Assembly (NCBI RefSeq): GCF_019469205.1
Contig: NZ_CP048265.1
Coordinates: 2,294,001-2,358,000, forward strand
DNA from: Gilliamella sp. ESL0405
GTDB lineage: Bacteria > Pseudomonadota > Gammaproteobacteria > Enterobacterales > Orbaceae
Reading direction: 5' to 3'
DNA: 64,000 bases
Made by a program: the position numbers and the translations under genes. The notes under the pieces were generated by a model, which was given only the letters and a program-made list of their open reading frames with translations, did not search any database and was not told where the DNA came from. Position 1 is the stretch's first letter; every line of letters starts with the position of its first letter. Below are positions 1-9,010 of this stretch, piece by piece.

Positions 1-262
1 TTAAAAACAAAATATTTCCGATTATATAACAATTTGTAGTAGTTAAAAATAGCTAACTTTAACAATAGTTAGTCTATAATAGGGTGAATTTCATGAAAAA
101 AGTTTCTCATCATTTAAAACTTTAGTTTTATTTTACAAGTTTAGTCATTTTTTCTGTAGGAAAGATTTTAAGTACCATAAAATTTAGCAAATGATACCTG
201 ATATAAACTTTAAATGATTTTCTCGTCTAAATAAATACCCGCTCAATAAATATACAAATTTC
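1..262. other. AT-rich intergenic leader, no gene seen
   Basis: This stretch is very A/T-rich and has no credible coding region. The longest ATG-initiated frame near base 94 is about ten codons. The promoter and Fur box of the DUF4198 gene lie just downstream. The window edge cuts the region, so what precedes it is unknown. Confidence 0.5.
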
Positions 263-292
263 TTGACTTTTCTTTGGCATTCAAATAATAAT
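263..292 (+). promoter_or_regulatory. Sigma70-type promoter of the DUF4198 gene
   Basis: A -35 hexamer TTGACT (263-268) is followed after 18 bases by AATAAT (287-292), which matches five of six positions of the -10 consensus. It lies about 30 bases upstream of the chosen ATG at 321 and overlaps the Fur box at 287-305, the geometry expected of a repressed promoter. Judged by eye only. Confidence 0.5.
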
Positions 293-305
293 GATTCTCA
301 TTTTC
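287..305 (+). promoter_or_regulatory. Fur box
   Basis: Aligned to the 19-base consensus GATAATGATAATCATTATC, this site matches at 15 positions, including the runs AATGAT and TCATT. It covers the -10 element of the following gene. In the Fur paradigm this means repression when iron is plentiful and expression when iron is scarce. Binding is inferred from the sequence only. Confidence 0.65.
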
Positions 306-320
306 AAAAAGGAAGGTTAT

Positions 321-1043
321 ATGCGTAAATTAATATTCGTGGCATTATCAGGATGCCTAACTTTAATGGTTTCAAATTCCGTATTGGCGCATGGTATTTG
401 GATTGCTAATCGTGTTGATCAAAAGCAGATTGTTTTAGGTGAAGGCCCTTTAGATAATGGTTATAACCCCCAAAATGTCCAAAAAGTTCGAGCTTACAAT
501 AGTAATTGGTCACCGCTGTCTATTTCACAAAAAGCCAATAAAAATTTTGTCACCATAACCCCGTCTGAAAAAACAGCCGTTGTGGCAGTTTGGTTTGATT
601 ATGGCTATTGGACTAAAAATTCGCAAGGAAAATATGTCAATCTTCCAATGAATAAAGTAAAAGGCGCAACTGCTGGCACACATGCAATCAAATACAGCGT
701 TAATTATTTATCTTCAGTTGAACAGCCGAAAATGATTGAAGACATCCCGTTACAAATAGTTCCGGCTTTGGATCCGACCCAATTAAAACGGGGTGACAAT
801 TTACCGATAACTGTTTATAAAGATGGTAAACCGCTAACTAACACGCCTGTTATTGTCGATGTTATTAATAATTTAGATAAAACGGTCAATACCGATGATA
901 AAGGTCAAGCAACAATCACCATTCCAAATCAAGGATTGAATGTCATTGGTGTGGAAATTGGTTTTCCACTTGAACCAAACAAGTTAGCTACTCAAGATAA
1001 GTTTTTCACAACCTTAACCTTTACCCTACAGCCGGAAGAGTAA
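321..1043 (+). CDS. Exported DUF4198-family protein, probably iron-regulated
   Basis: This is a periplasmic protein of about 240 residues. The N-terminus MRKLIFVALSGCLTLMVSNS plus VLA, followed by HGIW, is a clear Sec signal peptide; the mature protein starting with His-Gly is typical of the DUF4198 family (COG5266, often near metal or siderophore uptake genes). An upstream in-frame ATG at 291 lies inside the Fur box, so I chose 321, which has GGAAGG five bases ahead. The C-terminal part (KRGDNLPITVYKDGKPL, then DDKGQATITIP) looks like an Ig-like or transthyretin-like fold. No enzymatic motif is visible. A Fur box on its promoter suggests a role in iron-limited growth, perhaps metal or haem acquisition; this is inference. 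It stands alone, with a strong terminator after it. Confidence 0.8.
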   Translation: MRKLIFVALSGCLTLMVSNSVLAHGIWIANRVDQKQIVLGEGPLDNGYNPQNVQKVRAYNSNWSPLSISQKANKNFVTITPSEKTAVVAVWFDYGYWTKNSQGKYVNLPMNKVKGATAGTHAIKYSVNYLSSVEQPKMIEDIPLQIVPALDPTQLKRGDNLPITVYKDGKPLTNTPVIVDVINNLDKTVNTDDKGQATITIPNQGLNVIGVEIGFPLEPNKLATQDKFFTTLTFTLQPEE

Positions 1044-1070
1044 AAGCGTGTCTGTTTAGCATTAACCACA

Positions 1071-1101
1071 AAAAAACGGGATAAGTATTATCCCGTTTTT
1101 T
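1071..1101. terminator. Bidirectional rho-independent terminator
   Basis: A perfect 14-base-pair stem (AAAAAACGGGATAA with TTATCCCGTTTTTT) closes a 3-base loop. A-rich and T-rich flanks make it functional in both directions. It lies between the convergent DUF4198 and MFS genes and can serve both. Confidence 0.9.
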
Positions 1102-1109
1102 GAGTTAAA

Positions 1110-2498
1110 TTAAACCTCAGCATTCGTCGGTCTTGGAATCAGAAAACTACACAGTAATGCTAAAATAGTAATGATTAATCCTAACAACATACCATTGAAG
1201 TATCCATCCATTGAGTTTCCATTCATCATTTGAATTGCAGGCAATAACGCAAAACTCAAACCGGCACCTAAGTTAAATGCACCAGCATTCATACCCGGTA
1301 AGAATCCCGGGTTTTCTGCTGGAGATAAAACAACGCCTAATCCATTTAATATGATATTAGCCATTCCGGCATAGAAAATGCCTAGTACAATCACACCTAC
1401 CGATAAAATAGGTAAAGAGTGAATACCATAAAACATAATTAGCAAAATACCGATAATACAACCGACTAAACCTAATTTAAGTACTTTGTTATAGCCCATT
1501 GTTGGTGCTAACCTTCCGGAAAATGGCCCGACAAACCAACCAATTAAAGCATAAGGGGTGAGAAATATTAATGATGCCCAATCCGCTTCTAAGCCAAAAC
1601 CTATCTCGTGATTTTGAGCAATTGACATGACTAAACCATTAACAATGGCAAAAACCCCTGTCATGGTTAATGTGGTGGTTAATAATAACGCCCAAGTGGC
1701 ACGCTTTTTCAAATGATTGGTGGTAACTAAAGGTTGTTTATTGCTTTTTTCCACCTGCCAAAACAGGAAAAAACAGAAGATAGCAAATAGTGTTAATCCA
1801 CTAATAACCAACCAATTAGCATTACCGAGTTTACCCGCTTCATTAAGCGCAAGTAATAATGCTGCTATGGTTAAAACGATTAACAACACGCCTAACCAAT
1901 CCATTTTGGTACCTTCAGATGGCTTAGATTCTGACGCAAAACGATGAACACAAAAAGTTGAGATTGCGGCAACAACTGCAATAACCCAAAATACAGACCG
2001 AAAACCGAAATAAGTAGCAAGGAATCCGCCTGCAATAGCATCCACACCAGCAATACCGCCATTAACGGCTGTGATTATGCCCATTAACATACCGTATTGT
2101 TTTACATCTTTAACTTCATAACTTAGCATTATCAAACATAATGGCACAACTGGTCCCGATACCCCTTGAATAATCCGTGCGGCATATAAAACTTCAATAT
2201 TTGGCGCAATAGCGGCTAAAACCGTACCAGTAGTCATGATAAGCAGCATACCGGTTAGTACTTTTTTTCTTCCTTTTATATCACTTAATCGTGGCAAAAA
2301 TAGTGAAAATAGCGCTGCTGCGGTAAAAAAAGAAGTTTGGGAGAGCCCTACCGCCGCATCATTTGTCCCTAATTCTTTTGCAATGGTAACTAATACGGGG
2401 CTTAACATACTTGCATTGAGTTGGAAAGCAACACATGCAGCCAGTAAAGCGAGCATTAGGGTAAATATATTTGATTTAGCTTTACTCTGTTCAATCAT
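1110..2498 (-). CDS. MFS transporter, probable nucleoside or base importer
   Basis: A 462-residue major facilitator superfamily permease. It has the typical loop signature after the second helix (RLSDIKGRKKVL) and a second-half counterpart (GPFSGRLAP). Hydrophobic helices run along the whole length; the size and long central region suggest a 12-14 helix DHA2-like layout. The start ATG overlaps the stop of the nucleoside hydrolase gene (4-base ATGA overlap), so the two are translationally coupled. Being the last gene of an operon with a nucleoside hydrolase and a ribokinase, its likely substrate is a nucleoside, taken up by proton symport. That specificity rests on context alone; drug efflux is the usual annotation for the family and cannot be excluded. 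Confidence 0.8.
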   Translation of the reverse strand: MIEQSKAKSNIFTLMLALLAACVAFQLNASMLSPVLVTIAKELGTNDAAVGLSQTSFFTAAALFSLFLPRLSDIKGRKKVLTGMLLIMTTGTVLAAIAPNIEVLYAARIIQGVSGPVVPLCLIMLSYEVKDVKQYGMLMGIITAVNGGIAGVDAIAGGFLATYFGFRSVFWVIAVVAAISTFCVHRFASESKPSEGTKMDWLGVLLIVLTIAALLLALNEAGKLGNANWLVISGLTLFAIFCFFLFWQVEKSNKQPLVTTNHLKKRATWALLLTTTLTMTGVFAIVNGLVMSIAQNHEIGFGLEADWASLIFLTPYALIGWFVGPFSGRLAPTMGYNKVLKLGLVGCIIGILLIMFYGIHSLPILSVGVIVLGIFYAGMANIILNGLGVVLSPAENPGFLPGMNAGAFNLGAGLSFALLPAIQMMNGNSMDGYFNGMLLGLIITILALLCSFLIPRPTNAEV

Positions 2499-3451
2499 AC
2501 ATTTACCTCACCAATTCGTTTTAGGGAATCAACAATTAAATCCCAAAAACCGGTATGATCAAGTTCTGTTGCAACTTGTGTATGGCAACGCTCATCAGCA
2601 GGAAAACGAAAATCAGCAACTGTCATTCCCAAAGTTAAAGTCCCTGTCAATTCAATATCAACCGGTACTCGTTTAGTTTTGATTAATTCAGGATTAATGA
2701 CATAAGCCACGGCACAAGGATCATGCACAGGCGGATAAGTAAAACCTTGAGCTTGTTTATACATTTTTCCGAAGAACTCTAACATCTCCAATACAAATTT
2801 AGCTGGTTTGGTTTTGATTGCAGCTATTTTCTCAATTACTTCAGGCGTGGCTAATGCTTGATGAGTCAGATCTAATCCAACCATCGTCAATGGCCATTTT
2901 TCATTAAATACGATATGCGCTGCTTCAGGATCTATTTTGATATTAAATTCTGCCACAGCGCTCCAGTTACCGACATGGTACCCGCCCCCCATTAACACAA
3001 CTTCTTTAACACGTTCAACAATTTTAGGTTCTTTACGTACCGCCATTGCAATATTGGTTAAACCACCAGTTGGAACTAGCGTGACGGTTTTAGGCGGATG
3101 AGACATGATTGTGTCAATGATTAAATCAATAGCATGCCTGTTATCCAACTCAATGGTTGGTTCAGGTAATACCGGGCCATCAAGTCCAGAGTCGCCATGG
3201 ATATCCGGTGCAATTTCAATATTTCTCACTAAAGGCCTTACTGCACCAGCCGCAAAAGGTACATTAGTGATATTTGCAATTCGTGCAACAGATAATGCAT
3301 TACGTGTTACTTTATCTAATGTTTGATTACCAACAACTGTGGTTACCGCAAGCAATTCAATATTAGGATTGCCATGAGCTAACAATAGTGCGATAGCATC
3401 ATCATGACCGGGATCGCAATCAAGAATAATTTTTTTTGGCTGATTTATCAT
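2495..3451 (-). CDS. Inosine-uridine type nucleoside hydrolase (IunH/Rih family)
   Basis: This cytosolic enzyme should hydrolyse the N-glycosidic bond of ribonucleosides to give ribose and the free base. The calcium-binding N-terminal motif of the family is intact near residue 11 (DCDPGHDDAIALLLA), as are the NxxxE-type region (AEFNIKIDPEAA) and the C-terminal HDP motif (PVHDPCAVAYVINP) that supplies the catalytic histidine and last calcium-binding aspartate. The 318-residue length matches RihA/RihB/RihC of E. coli (304-313). Which of the three it most resembles cannot be decided here, so no symbol is given. It sits 21 bases after the ribokinase-fusion gene and overlaps the MFS gene, placing it in the middle of a salvage operon. 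Confidence 0.9.
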   Translation of the reverse strand: MINQPKKIILDCDPGHDDAIALLLAHGNPNIELLAVTTVVGNQTLDKVTRNALSVARIANITNVPFAAGAVRPLVRNIEIAPDIHGDSGLDGPVLPEPTIELDNRHAIDLIIDTIMSHPPKTVTLVPTGGLTNIAMAVRKEPKIVERVKEVVLMGGGYHVGNWSAVAEFNIKIDPEAAHIVFNEKWPLTMVGLDLTHQALATPEVIEKIAAIKTKPAKFVLEMLEFFGKMYKQAQGFTYPPVHDPCAVAYVINPELIKTKRVPVDIELTGTLTLGMTVADFRFPADERCHTQVATELDHTGFWDLIVDSLKRIGEVNV

Positions 3452-3472
3452 AAATCGGTTCCTCTACTAAAT

Positions 3473-4666
3473 TTATTTATTTGCCATTCGTTTGAGCACA
3501 TTTTGATGAGATGGCATATTTGATGCACCTTCACGCTCAACAGCTAAAGATGCAAAAGCCGAAGCATATACTGCGGATTGATAAAGCGTCTCGCCTTTAG
3601 CCAATGAAGCACAAAAAGCCCCATTAAAAGCATCACCTGCACCGGTTGTGTCAACAGGAACAGCTAAGAAAGGCTTAATATGTTGATGTTGTTTACCATC
3701 AAATATGAGTGCGCCTTTACTCCCCAAAGTAATAATGACGGTTTGTATTCCATATGAGTATATTTTTTCCGCTGCAAGCTTAGCTTTATCCAAATCATTA
3801 ACTTCAATTCCAGACATTAAACTTGCTTCAGTTTCATTGGGCGTAATGATATCAATATAAGTTAATAGCTGTTGAATATCTTGAGAATAAGGAGCCGGGT
3901 TAAGCACAACTTTAACCCCGATAGCTTTAGCTAATTTCATCGCATTTAAAACAGCATCAATATTATTTTCAAGTTGCACTAATAGAATATCAGATTGTTT
4001 AAGATAACTTTCCAACATTACAATTTCTTTATCAGTAATTGTTAAATTTGCACCAGGATAGATAGCAATCATATTTTCGCCATTTTCTTCAGATACATAA
4101 ATAACCGCACTGCCCGTTGGCTCTTTATCGGATTGATACAAAGTAAACGAATTAATTTTTGACGAGGATAGATGTTCATGGGCAAATTGACTAAATTGGT
4201 CAGTGCCAACTTTTGCAACAAAATGTACCTTAGCATCGGCATAACTTGCGGCAAGCGCTTGATTTGCCCCTTTACCACCAGGACCAATCATACTTTTTTG
4301 AGCAAGGATTGACTCTCCCCCTTTTGGAAATCTTGCTACTTGAGCAACAATATCAATATTAAATGAGCCTAAAATACAAACGTTACCGTTCATTACTTCT
4401 CCTCGTATTTTACTTTTCTGTTTTTCATATCCCGTCAGTAACGAGGAAATACATTCTTTATCAGTAATATTACTCACTAATCTGTGCCTTTTAATAATGG
4501 CACCACCGTGACAACGAATAACGAACAATTGCTGAGCGAGCGTTGCAAGATCTTTTCTAATCGTCTCTTTAGATACTTTAAATATTTCTGAAAAATATTG
4601 GACACTACCTTTTTCATGTTTATCTAAATAAGCTAAGATAGCTTTTTGTCTTTCTTCTAAGAACAT
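3473..4666 (-). CDS. DeoR-type HTH domain fused to ribokinase
   Basis: This two-domain protein of 397 residues carries a DeoR-family winged helix in residues 1-60 (ERQKAILAYLDKHEKGSVQY, then FKVSKETIRKDLATL). A short linker leads to a complete PfkB-family ribokinase from about residue 92: GSFNIDIVAQVARFPKGGE, GPGGKGANQALAAS and the anion-hole/catalytic motif DTTGAGDAFNGAF. The kinase would make ribose 5-phosphate from the ribose released by the adjacent nucleoside hydrolase, and the HTH could make it self-regulating. A TTG at 4669 precedes the ATG at 4666; the ATG is better spaced from AGAGG. HTH-PfkB fusions are known (E. coli YeiI is one), so the architecture is uncommon rather than new. 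An internal ATG at 4393 has a strong ribosome binding site (see separate entry). First gene of the operon. Confidence 0.88.
   Translation of the reverse strand: MFLEERQKAILAYLDKHEKGSVQYFSEIFKVSKETIRKDLATLAQQLFVIRCHGGAIIKRHRLVSNITDKECISSLLTGYEKQKSKIRGEVMNGNVCILGSFNIDIVAQVARFPKGGESILAQKSMIGPGGKGANQALAASYADAKVHFVAKVGTDQFSQFAHEHLSSSKINSFTLYQSDKEPTGSAVIYVSEENGENMIAIYPGANLTITDKEIVMLESYLKQSDILLVQLENNIDAVLNAMKLAKAIGVKVVLNPAPYSQDIQQLLTYIDIITPNETEASLMSGIEVNDLDKAKLAAEKIYSYGIQTVIITLGSKGALIFDGKQHQHIKPFLAVPVDTTGAGDAFNGAFCASLAKGETLYQSAVYASAFASLAVEREGASNMPSHQNVLKRMANK
4391..4404 (-). promoter_or_regulatory. Internal ribosome binding site and ATG inside the HTH-ribokinase gene
   Basis: On the minus strand GAGGAG lies five bases before an in-frame ATG (4393-4391), exactly where the ribokinase domain begins (MNGNVCILGSFNIDIV). 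Starting here would give a 306-residue stand-alone kinase, the usual ribokinase length. The site is stronger than that of the full-length start. It may produce two proteins from one gene, or be a relic of two fused genes. Confidence 0.55.
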
Positions 4667-4669
4667 CAA

Positions 4670-5031
4670 GTAATCCTCTAAATGATTGATTCAAAGTATA
4701 GCTTGCTTGAATCATAAAAAGAGTGATGATAATCATATCTTATGAGATAAAACAGAAGCAAACGGAACCACGGCAGGTCACGATCGAGCGCTCTAAAAAT
4801 AATAAAATTTAATAAAAAAACCATTAATTTTATTACTGCCTAATCGATTATTAATCGTTATCAACAAAACAACGCTATTTTAAATTTAAATGATAAATGT
4901 GCAGCAAGTTATCATAAAAAATTATAATAAGATTTCGATAATAAAATATAAATTCCCTACTCGCACTGACGCTAATTTATGCTAAAATCGGAAAACATGA
5001 ACAAACTCACTTAACATAAGGATGTAACGCA
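4670..5031. other. Divergent intergenic region with palindromic operator candidates
   Basis: No gene is visible between the divergent salvage operon and pntA. Near the salvage operon are a perfect 11-base palindrome ATGATAATCAT (4726-4736) and an adjoining repeat TCATA-N3-TATGA (4733-4745), plausible DeoR-type or Fur-like operators (the first matches a Fur box at only about 12 of 19 positions). Further right are the overlapping palindromes TAATCGATTA (4841-4850) and CGATTA-T-TAATCG (4845-4857). A TAAAAT -10-like element (4983-4988) precedes pntA without a good -35. Confidence 0.4.
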
Positions 5032-6564
5032 ATGCATATCGGTATACCTAAAGAACGGTTAGCCAATGAAGCAAGAGTTGCAGCAACACCACAAACTGTT
5101 GGACAACTGTTAAAACTTGGATTTACAGTTTCAGTAGAACAAGGTGCTGGACATGCTGCCAATTTTGAAGACCAAGCTTTCATTGATGCAGGAGCCACAA
5201 TCGAAAACACCCAAGATATTTGGAAAAATGATTTAATCTTAAAATTTCATGCACCTAATGATGATGAAATCGCACTGATGAAAGAGGGTTCAACCCTTAT
5301 CAGCTACATCTATCCTGCGCAACACAAAGATCTGTTAGAAAAATTAGCTAATAAAGATATTAACGTTATGGCAATGGATTGTGTTCCACGTATTTCCCGT
5401 GCGCAGTCTCTTGATGCTTTAAGTTCAATGTCTAATATTGCTGGCTATCGTTCTGTTATTGAAGCAGCTAACCAATTTGGTCGATTCTTTACCGGTCAAG
5501 TTACCGCTGCCGGTAAAGTACCACCAGCGAAAGTATTAGTCATTGGTGCCGGCGTAGCTGGACTTGCTGCTATTGGGGCAGCTGTGAGTTTAGGCGCTAT
5601 TGTTAGAGCTTTTGATACTCGACCTGAAGTTGCCGAACAAATTAATAGTATGGGCGCTGACTTCCTCGAGCTCGATTTTGAAGAAGAAGCAGGCTCTGGG
5701 GACGGTTATGCTAAACAGATGTCAGCTGCTTTTATTGAAGCTGAAATGGCACTATTTGCTGAGCAAGCAAAAGATGTTGATATCATCATCACAACGGCTT
5801 TAATTCCGGGCAAACCTGCGCCAAAATTAATTTCTAAAGAAATGGTCGAATCAATGAAACCAGGCAGTGTTATCGTTGATTTAGCGGCTTTAACTGGCGG
5901 TAACTGTGAATTAACAAAACCAGGTGAAGTGTTTGAAACAGATAATAATGTGAAAATTGTTGGTTATACTGATTTAGCTAATCGCATGCCAGCACAAGCA
6001 TCTCAATTATACGGTACTAACATTGTTAATCTTCTAAAACTGTTAACCAAAGAAAAAGACGGCAATATCGATATTAATTTTGATGATGTTGTTCTTCGTG
6101 GTGTGACGGTCGTGAAAGATAAAGAGATCACCTGGCCAGCGCCGCCAATTCAAGTATCTGCTCAACCGCAACAAAAAGCGGCTGCGCCTGTTGCTAAGCC
6201 TGAACCAAAACCAATGGATCCGCAAAAAAAATACGGCATTTTAGCCTTACTTATTTTTGCTTATTTTTGGCTGGCAGACTCAGTGCCTGAAAGCTTCTTA
6301 GGTCACTTTACTGTCTTTGCCCTGTCTTGCGTAGTTGGTTACTATGTTGTTTGGAATGTGACACACTCGTTACATACACCACTTATGTCAGTAACAAATG
6401 CGATATCGGGTATTATTTTAGTCGGCGCTATATTGCAAGTCGGTGATGATAATGGCCTAACGACAGCGATTGCCTTCGTTGCTATTTTAATTGCTAGCAT
6501 CAATATTTTTGGTGGTTTCTTTGTTACTCAAAGAATGCTGAAAATGTTCCAACGTGGCAAGTAA
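5032..6564 (+). CDS. pntA: NAD(P) transhydrogenase subunit alpha
   Basis: PntA is the NAD(H)-binding subunit of the proton-translocating transhydrogenase in the inner membrane, which uses proton motive force to reduce NADP+ with NADH. The 510-residue length equals E. coli PntA. The N-terminal domain I is recognisable from [20 protein letters not shown] and the Rossmann glycine motif [15 protein letters not shown] near residue 170. A Pro/Lys/Gln-rich linker near residue 385 leads into four C-terminal membrane helices. The ATG at 5032 follows AAGGA. The gene is 15 bases upstream of pntB and the two form an operon. This supplies NADPH for biosynthesis and for oxidative-stress defence (OxyR is encoded nearby, though that is probably coincidence). 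Confidence 0.97.
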   Translation: MHIGIPKERLANEARVAATPQTVGQLLKLGFTVSVEQGAGHAANFEDQAFIDAGATIENTQDIWKNDLILKFHAPNDDEIALMKEGSTLISYIYPAQHKDLLEKLANKDINVMAMDCVPRISRAQSLDALSSMSNIAGYRSVIEAANQFGRFFTGQVTAAGKVPPAKVLVIGAGVAGLAAIGAAVSLGAIVRAFDTRPEVAEQINSMGADFLELDFEEEAGSGDGYAKQMSAAFIEAEMALFAEQAKDVDIIITTALIPGKPAPKLISKEMVESMKPGSVIVDLAALTGGNCELTKPGEVFETDNNVKIVGYTDLANRMPAQASQLYGTNIVNLLKLLTKEKDGNIDINFDDVVLRGVTVVKDKEITWPAPPIQVSAQPQQKAAAPVAKPEPKPMDPQKKYGILALLIFAYFWLADSVPESFLGHFTVFALSCVVGYYVVWNVTHSLHTPLMSVTNAISGIILVGAILQVGDDNGLTTAIAFVAILIASINIFGGFFVTQRMLKMFQRGK

Positions 6565-6579
6565 AGGAGGAGATCACTA

Positions 6580-7968
6580 ATGTCAGGAATTATTCAAGCA
6601 GCTTATGTTATTGCTGCATTACTATTTATTTTCAGTTTACGCGGTCTTTCTAATCAAGAGTCAGCCAAATCGGGGAATATCTACGGTATGATTGGTATGG
6701 CAATTGCGCTTATTGCAGCAGTTGCAAGTATCAAAGGTGGATTACACTGGATCATTATTGCAATGATTATTGGTGCGGCAATTGGCTTGTATCTTGCCAA
6801 AAAAGTTGAAATGACACAAATGCCGGAACTTGTGGCGTTACTGCACAGTTTTGTCGGTATGGCTGCGGTACTAGTCGGTTTCAATAGTTTCTTGGATCTC
6901 AATACCCATTTTATTCCAAAAAATGAATTAACCGTACATCTTGTTGAAATATTTGTTGGTGTCTTTATCGGTGCGGTAACTTTTTCCGGCTCGATTGTTG
7001 CCTTCGGTAAATTAAACGGTCGCATTAGTTCAAAGGCATTATCTATTCCAAATAAACACTACTGGAATTTAGCCGCTATTGTTGCTTCTGTTATTTTAAT
7101 GTTTATTTTTATCAAACAAGAAAATGGCGCAGGTGCGAGTTTTTGCTTAATTGCAATGACGGTGATCGCCTTTGTGTTTGGTTTCCATTTGGTTGCATCT
7201 ATCGGCGGTGCTGATATGCCGGTTGTTATATCAATGCTTAACTCATATTCTGGTTGGGCTGCTGCTGCTGCCGGCTTTATGTTAGAAAATGATCTGTTAA
7301 TTGTGACCGGTGCTTTAGTTGGTTCTTCCGGTGCGATCCTTTCATACATTATGTGTAAAGCAATGAATCGTTCATTTATCAGTGTTATCGCTGGTGGATT
7401 TGGTAGCGACGGTACTTCAGCAAGCGCTTCTGATGAAGAGCAAGGTGAATATCGTGAAATGCAACCAGCTGAAGTTGCTCAAACATTAAAAGAAGCACGT
7501 TCAGTAATTATCGTACCGGGTTATGGTATGGCTGTTGCTCAAGCACAAGGTGCGGTAAGCAATATTACTGAAAAACTTCGTGGTATGGGTATAGAAGTCC
7601 GTTTTGGTATTCACCCGGTTGCAGGGCGTTTACCTGGGCATATGAATGTATTATTAGCCGAAGCTAAAGTACCTTACGATATTGTATTAGAAATGGATGA
7701 AATCAATGATGACTTCCCTGATACAGATGTTGTTTGGGTAATTGGTGCAAATGATACCGTTAACCCAGCGGCAGAAGAAGATCCAAATAGCCCTATCGCT
7801 GGTATGCCTGTTCTTGAAGTTTGGAAAGCAAAAACAGTTATTATTTCTAAACGTTCAATGAATACGGGCTATGCCGGAGTACAAAATCCACTATTCTTTA
7901 AAGAAAATAGCTATATGTTATTTGGTGATGCTAAAGATAGTGTTGAAAAAGTTCTACAAAATCTTTAA
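6580..7968 (+). CDS. pntB: NAD(P) transhydrogenase subunit beta
   Basis: PntB carries the rest of the proton channel and the NADP(H)-binding domain III. At 462 residues it matches E. coli PntB exactly in length. Residues 1 to about 265 are a series of membrane helices; the C-terminal domain begins near 290 and shows the NADP motif [35 protein letters not shown], and the signature [17 protein letters not shown]. Translation begins at an ATG preceded by a near-perfect ribosome binding site (AAAGGAGGAG). It is the second gene of pntAB and is followed by a hairpin terminator. Confidence 0.97.
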   Translation: MSGIIQAAYVIAALLFIFSLRGLSNQESAKSGNIYGMIGMAIALIAAVASIKGGLHWIIIAMIIGAAIGLYLAKKVEMTQMPELVALLHSFVGMAAVLVGFNSFLDLNTHFIPKNELTVHLVEIFVGVFIGAVTFSGSIVAFGKLNGRISSKALSIPNKHYWNLAAIVASVILMFIFIKQENGAGASFCLIAMTVIAFVFGFHLVASIGGADMPVVISMLNSYSGWAAAAAGFMLENDLLIVTGALVGSSGAILSYIMCKAMNRSFISVIAGGFGSDGTSASASDEEQGEYREMQPAEVAQTLKEARSVIIVPGYGMAVAQAQGAVSNITEKLRGMGIEVRFGIHPVAGRLPGHMNVLLAEAKVPYDIVLEMDEINDDFPDTDVVWVIGANDTVNPAAEEDPNSPIAGMPVLEVWKAKTVIISKRSMNTGYAGVQNPLFFKENSYMLFGDAKDSVEKVLQNL

Positions 7969-7991
7969 TAACATTATATTGTTGATAGTAA

Positions 7992-8020
7992 AAATTACTG
8001 CGGTTTATCCGCAGTAATTT
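7992..8020 (+). terminator. Putative terminator of pntAB
   Basis: A perfect 12-base-pair stem (AAATTACTGCGG with CCGCAGTAATTT) closes a 5-base loop, 23 bases after the pntB stop. The stem ends in TTT, but a longer T tract is lacking, so efficiency is uncertain. Confidence 0.7.
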
Positions 8021-8059
8021 AATAAAAAGATAATTGTCTCAAGGCAAATTGTGCTCAGT

Positions 8060-8221
8060 TTAAAAATTCGATATTAACTCTATTGCTTTGTGATATATCT
8101 CGTTTTTGCTTTTACTCGCATCAGCCTAACAAATAATGCCCTTTCCTTTCGATACTTGCTTTAAATTCTCTATTGCTTCTGTTTTACCAACTTGTATAAA
8201 ACCAAAGTGAATTACATCTGA
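8060..8221 (-). pseudogene. Possible decayed coding fragment of unknown family
   Basis: Read on the minus strand, one frame gives about 54 codons with protein-like composition, interrupted once by TAG: an upstream part ending near KQVSKGKGIIC and a downstream part ADASKSKNEIYHKAIELISN. There is no start codon with a ribosome binding site, and another stop lies just upstream. Unlike the neighbouring spacers, the stretch is not extremely A/T-rich. It may be the remnant of a deleted gene. I cannot name a family, and chance is a real alternative. Confidence 0.25.
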
Positions 8222-8337
8222 AATAACAGGCTAAGATGATCACAACTTTCATAAAAATCGTTGTAAATAGTCTATCTTAATCAAGGTGATATAATGGGGT
8301 GATTGTAAATTAAGCTACCGATTTCAACTTATAATAA

Positions 8338-8982
8338 TTATTCATTATCATTTTTGATTTTTTCTTTATGATAAAGATAAAACGCACCACGTGAAACCAT
8401 ACGAAGTTGGAATATCAGATCTTCAATCAGTTCTTGACGTTGTACAATGTCAAAATCAATTGCTTCCGCACCAGCATTAAATGCAATAGTTACCATTGCT
8501 TCGGCTTGAGCTTCATTATAATGATGTGGCATTTGATTAGCATTATCTAAATAATCAACAAGCTCGACGATAAAGTGCTGTATTTCACGTGCGATTGCCG
8601 ATCTGAATGCGGAAGAAGTCCCGGCTTTTTCTCTAAGCAGTAATAAAAATACTTTAGGGTTTTTATCAATAAATTCAATAAATGTGGTTACTGAAGTTCG
8701 AAGAACACTTCCCCCTTTTTCAATACGCTTTCGAGCTTGGCGCAATAATTGACGAAGTGTTAAACCACTTTCGTCAACCATCGCTAAACCTAACTCATCC
8801 ATATCACGAAAATGGCGATAAAAAGAAGTTGCGGCTATCCCCGCTTCTCGAGCAACTTCACGTAAACTTAAACTTGCAAAACCTTGCTCAGCATTGAGTT
8901 GGTTAAAGGCCGCATCAATCAACGATCGACGAGTCCTTTCTTTTTGCTGAGCTCGAACTCCACAGTTTTTTACATTTTTCAT
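8338..8982 (-). CDS. fabR: TetR-family regulator of unsaturated fatty acid synthesis
   Basis: FabR represses fabA and fabB in response to the balance of unsaturated and saturated acyl thioesters, tuning membrane fluidity. The 214-residue protein follows E. coli FabR closely through the N-terminal HTH ([40 protein letters not shown]) and the ligand-binding part ([28 protein letters not shown]). It is encoded 28 bases downstream of oxyR on the same strand; fabR and oxyR are also close in E. coli, with sthA between their neighbourhoods. It may be cotranscribed with oxyR. No terminator hairpin is obvious after it. Confidence 0.95.
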   Translation of the reverse strand: MKNVKNCGVRAQQKERTRRSLIDAAFNQLNAEQGFASLSLREVAREAGIAATSFYRHFRDMDELGLAMVDESGLTLRQLLRQARKRIEKGGSVLRTSVTTFIEFIDKNPKVFLLLLREKAGTSSAFRSAIAREIQHFIVELVDYLDNANQMPHHYNEAQAEAMVTIAFNAGAEAIDFDIVQRQELIEDLIFQLRMVSRGAFYLYHKEKIKNDNE

Positions 8983-9010
8983 GCTGTTACTTTAACTTAA
9001 GTAGATTTAA

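Noticed and set aside
291-320. Upstream in-frame ATG for the DUF4198 gene
   Set aside because: It lies within the Fur box and predicted -10, and would add residues before a normal signal peptide; the ATG at 321 has a good ribosome binding site.
2236-2676. Plus-strand open frame of 146 codons across the MFS/nucleoside hydrolase junction
   Set aside because: It runs antisense across two real, overlapping genes and shows no motif or start signal.
4718-4745. Second Fur box in front of the salvage operon
   Set aside because: The core ATGATAATCAT fits, but the flanks do not (about 12 of 19 matches), so it is kept only as a generic palindrome.
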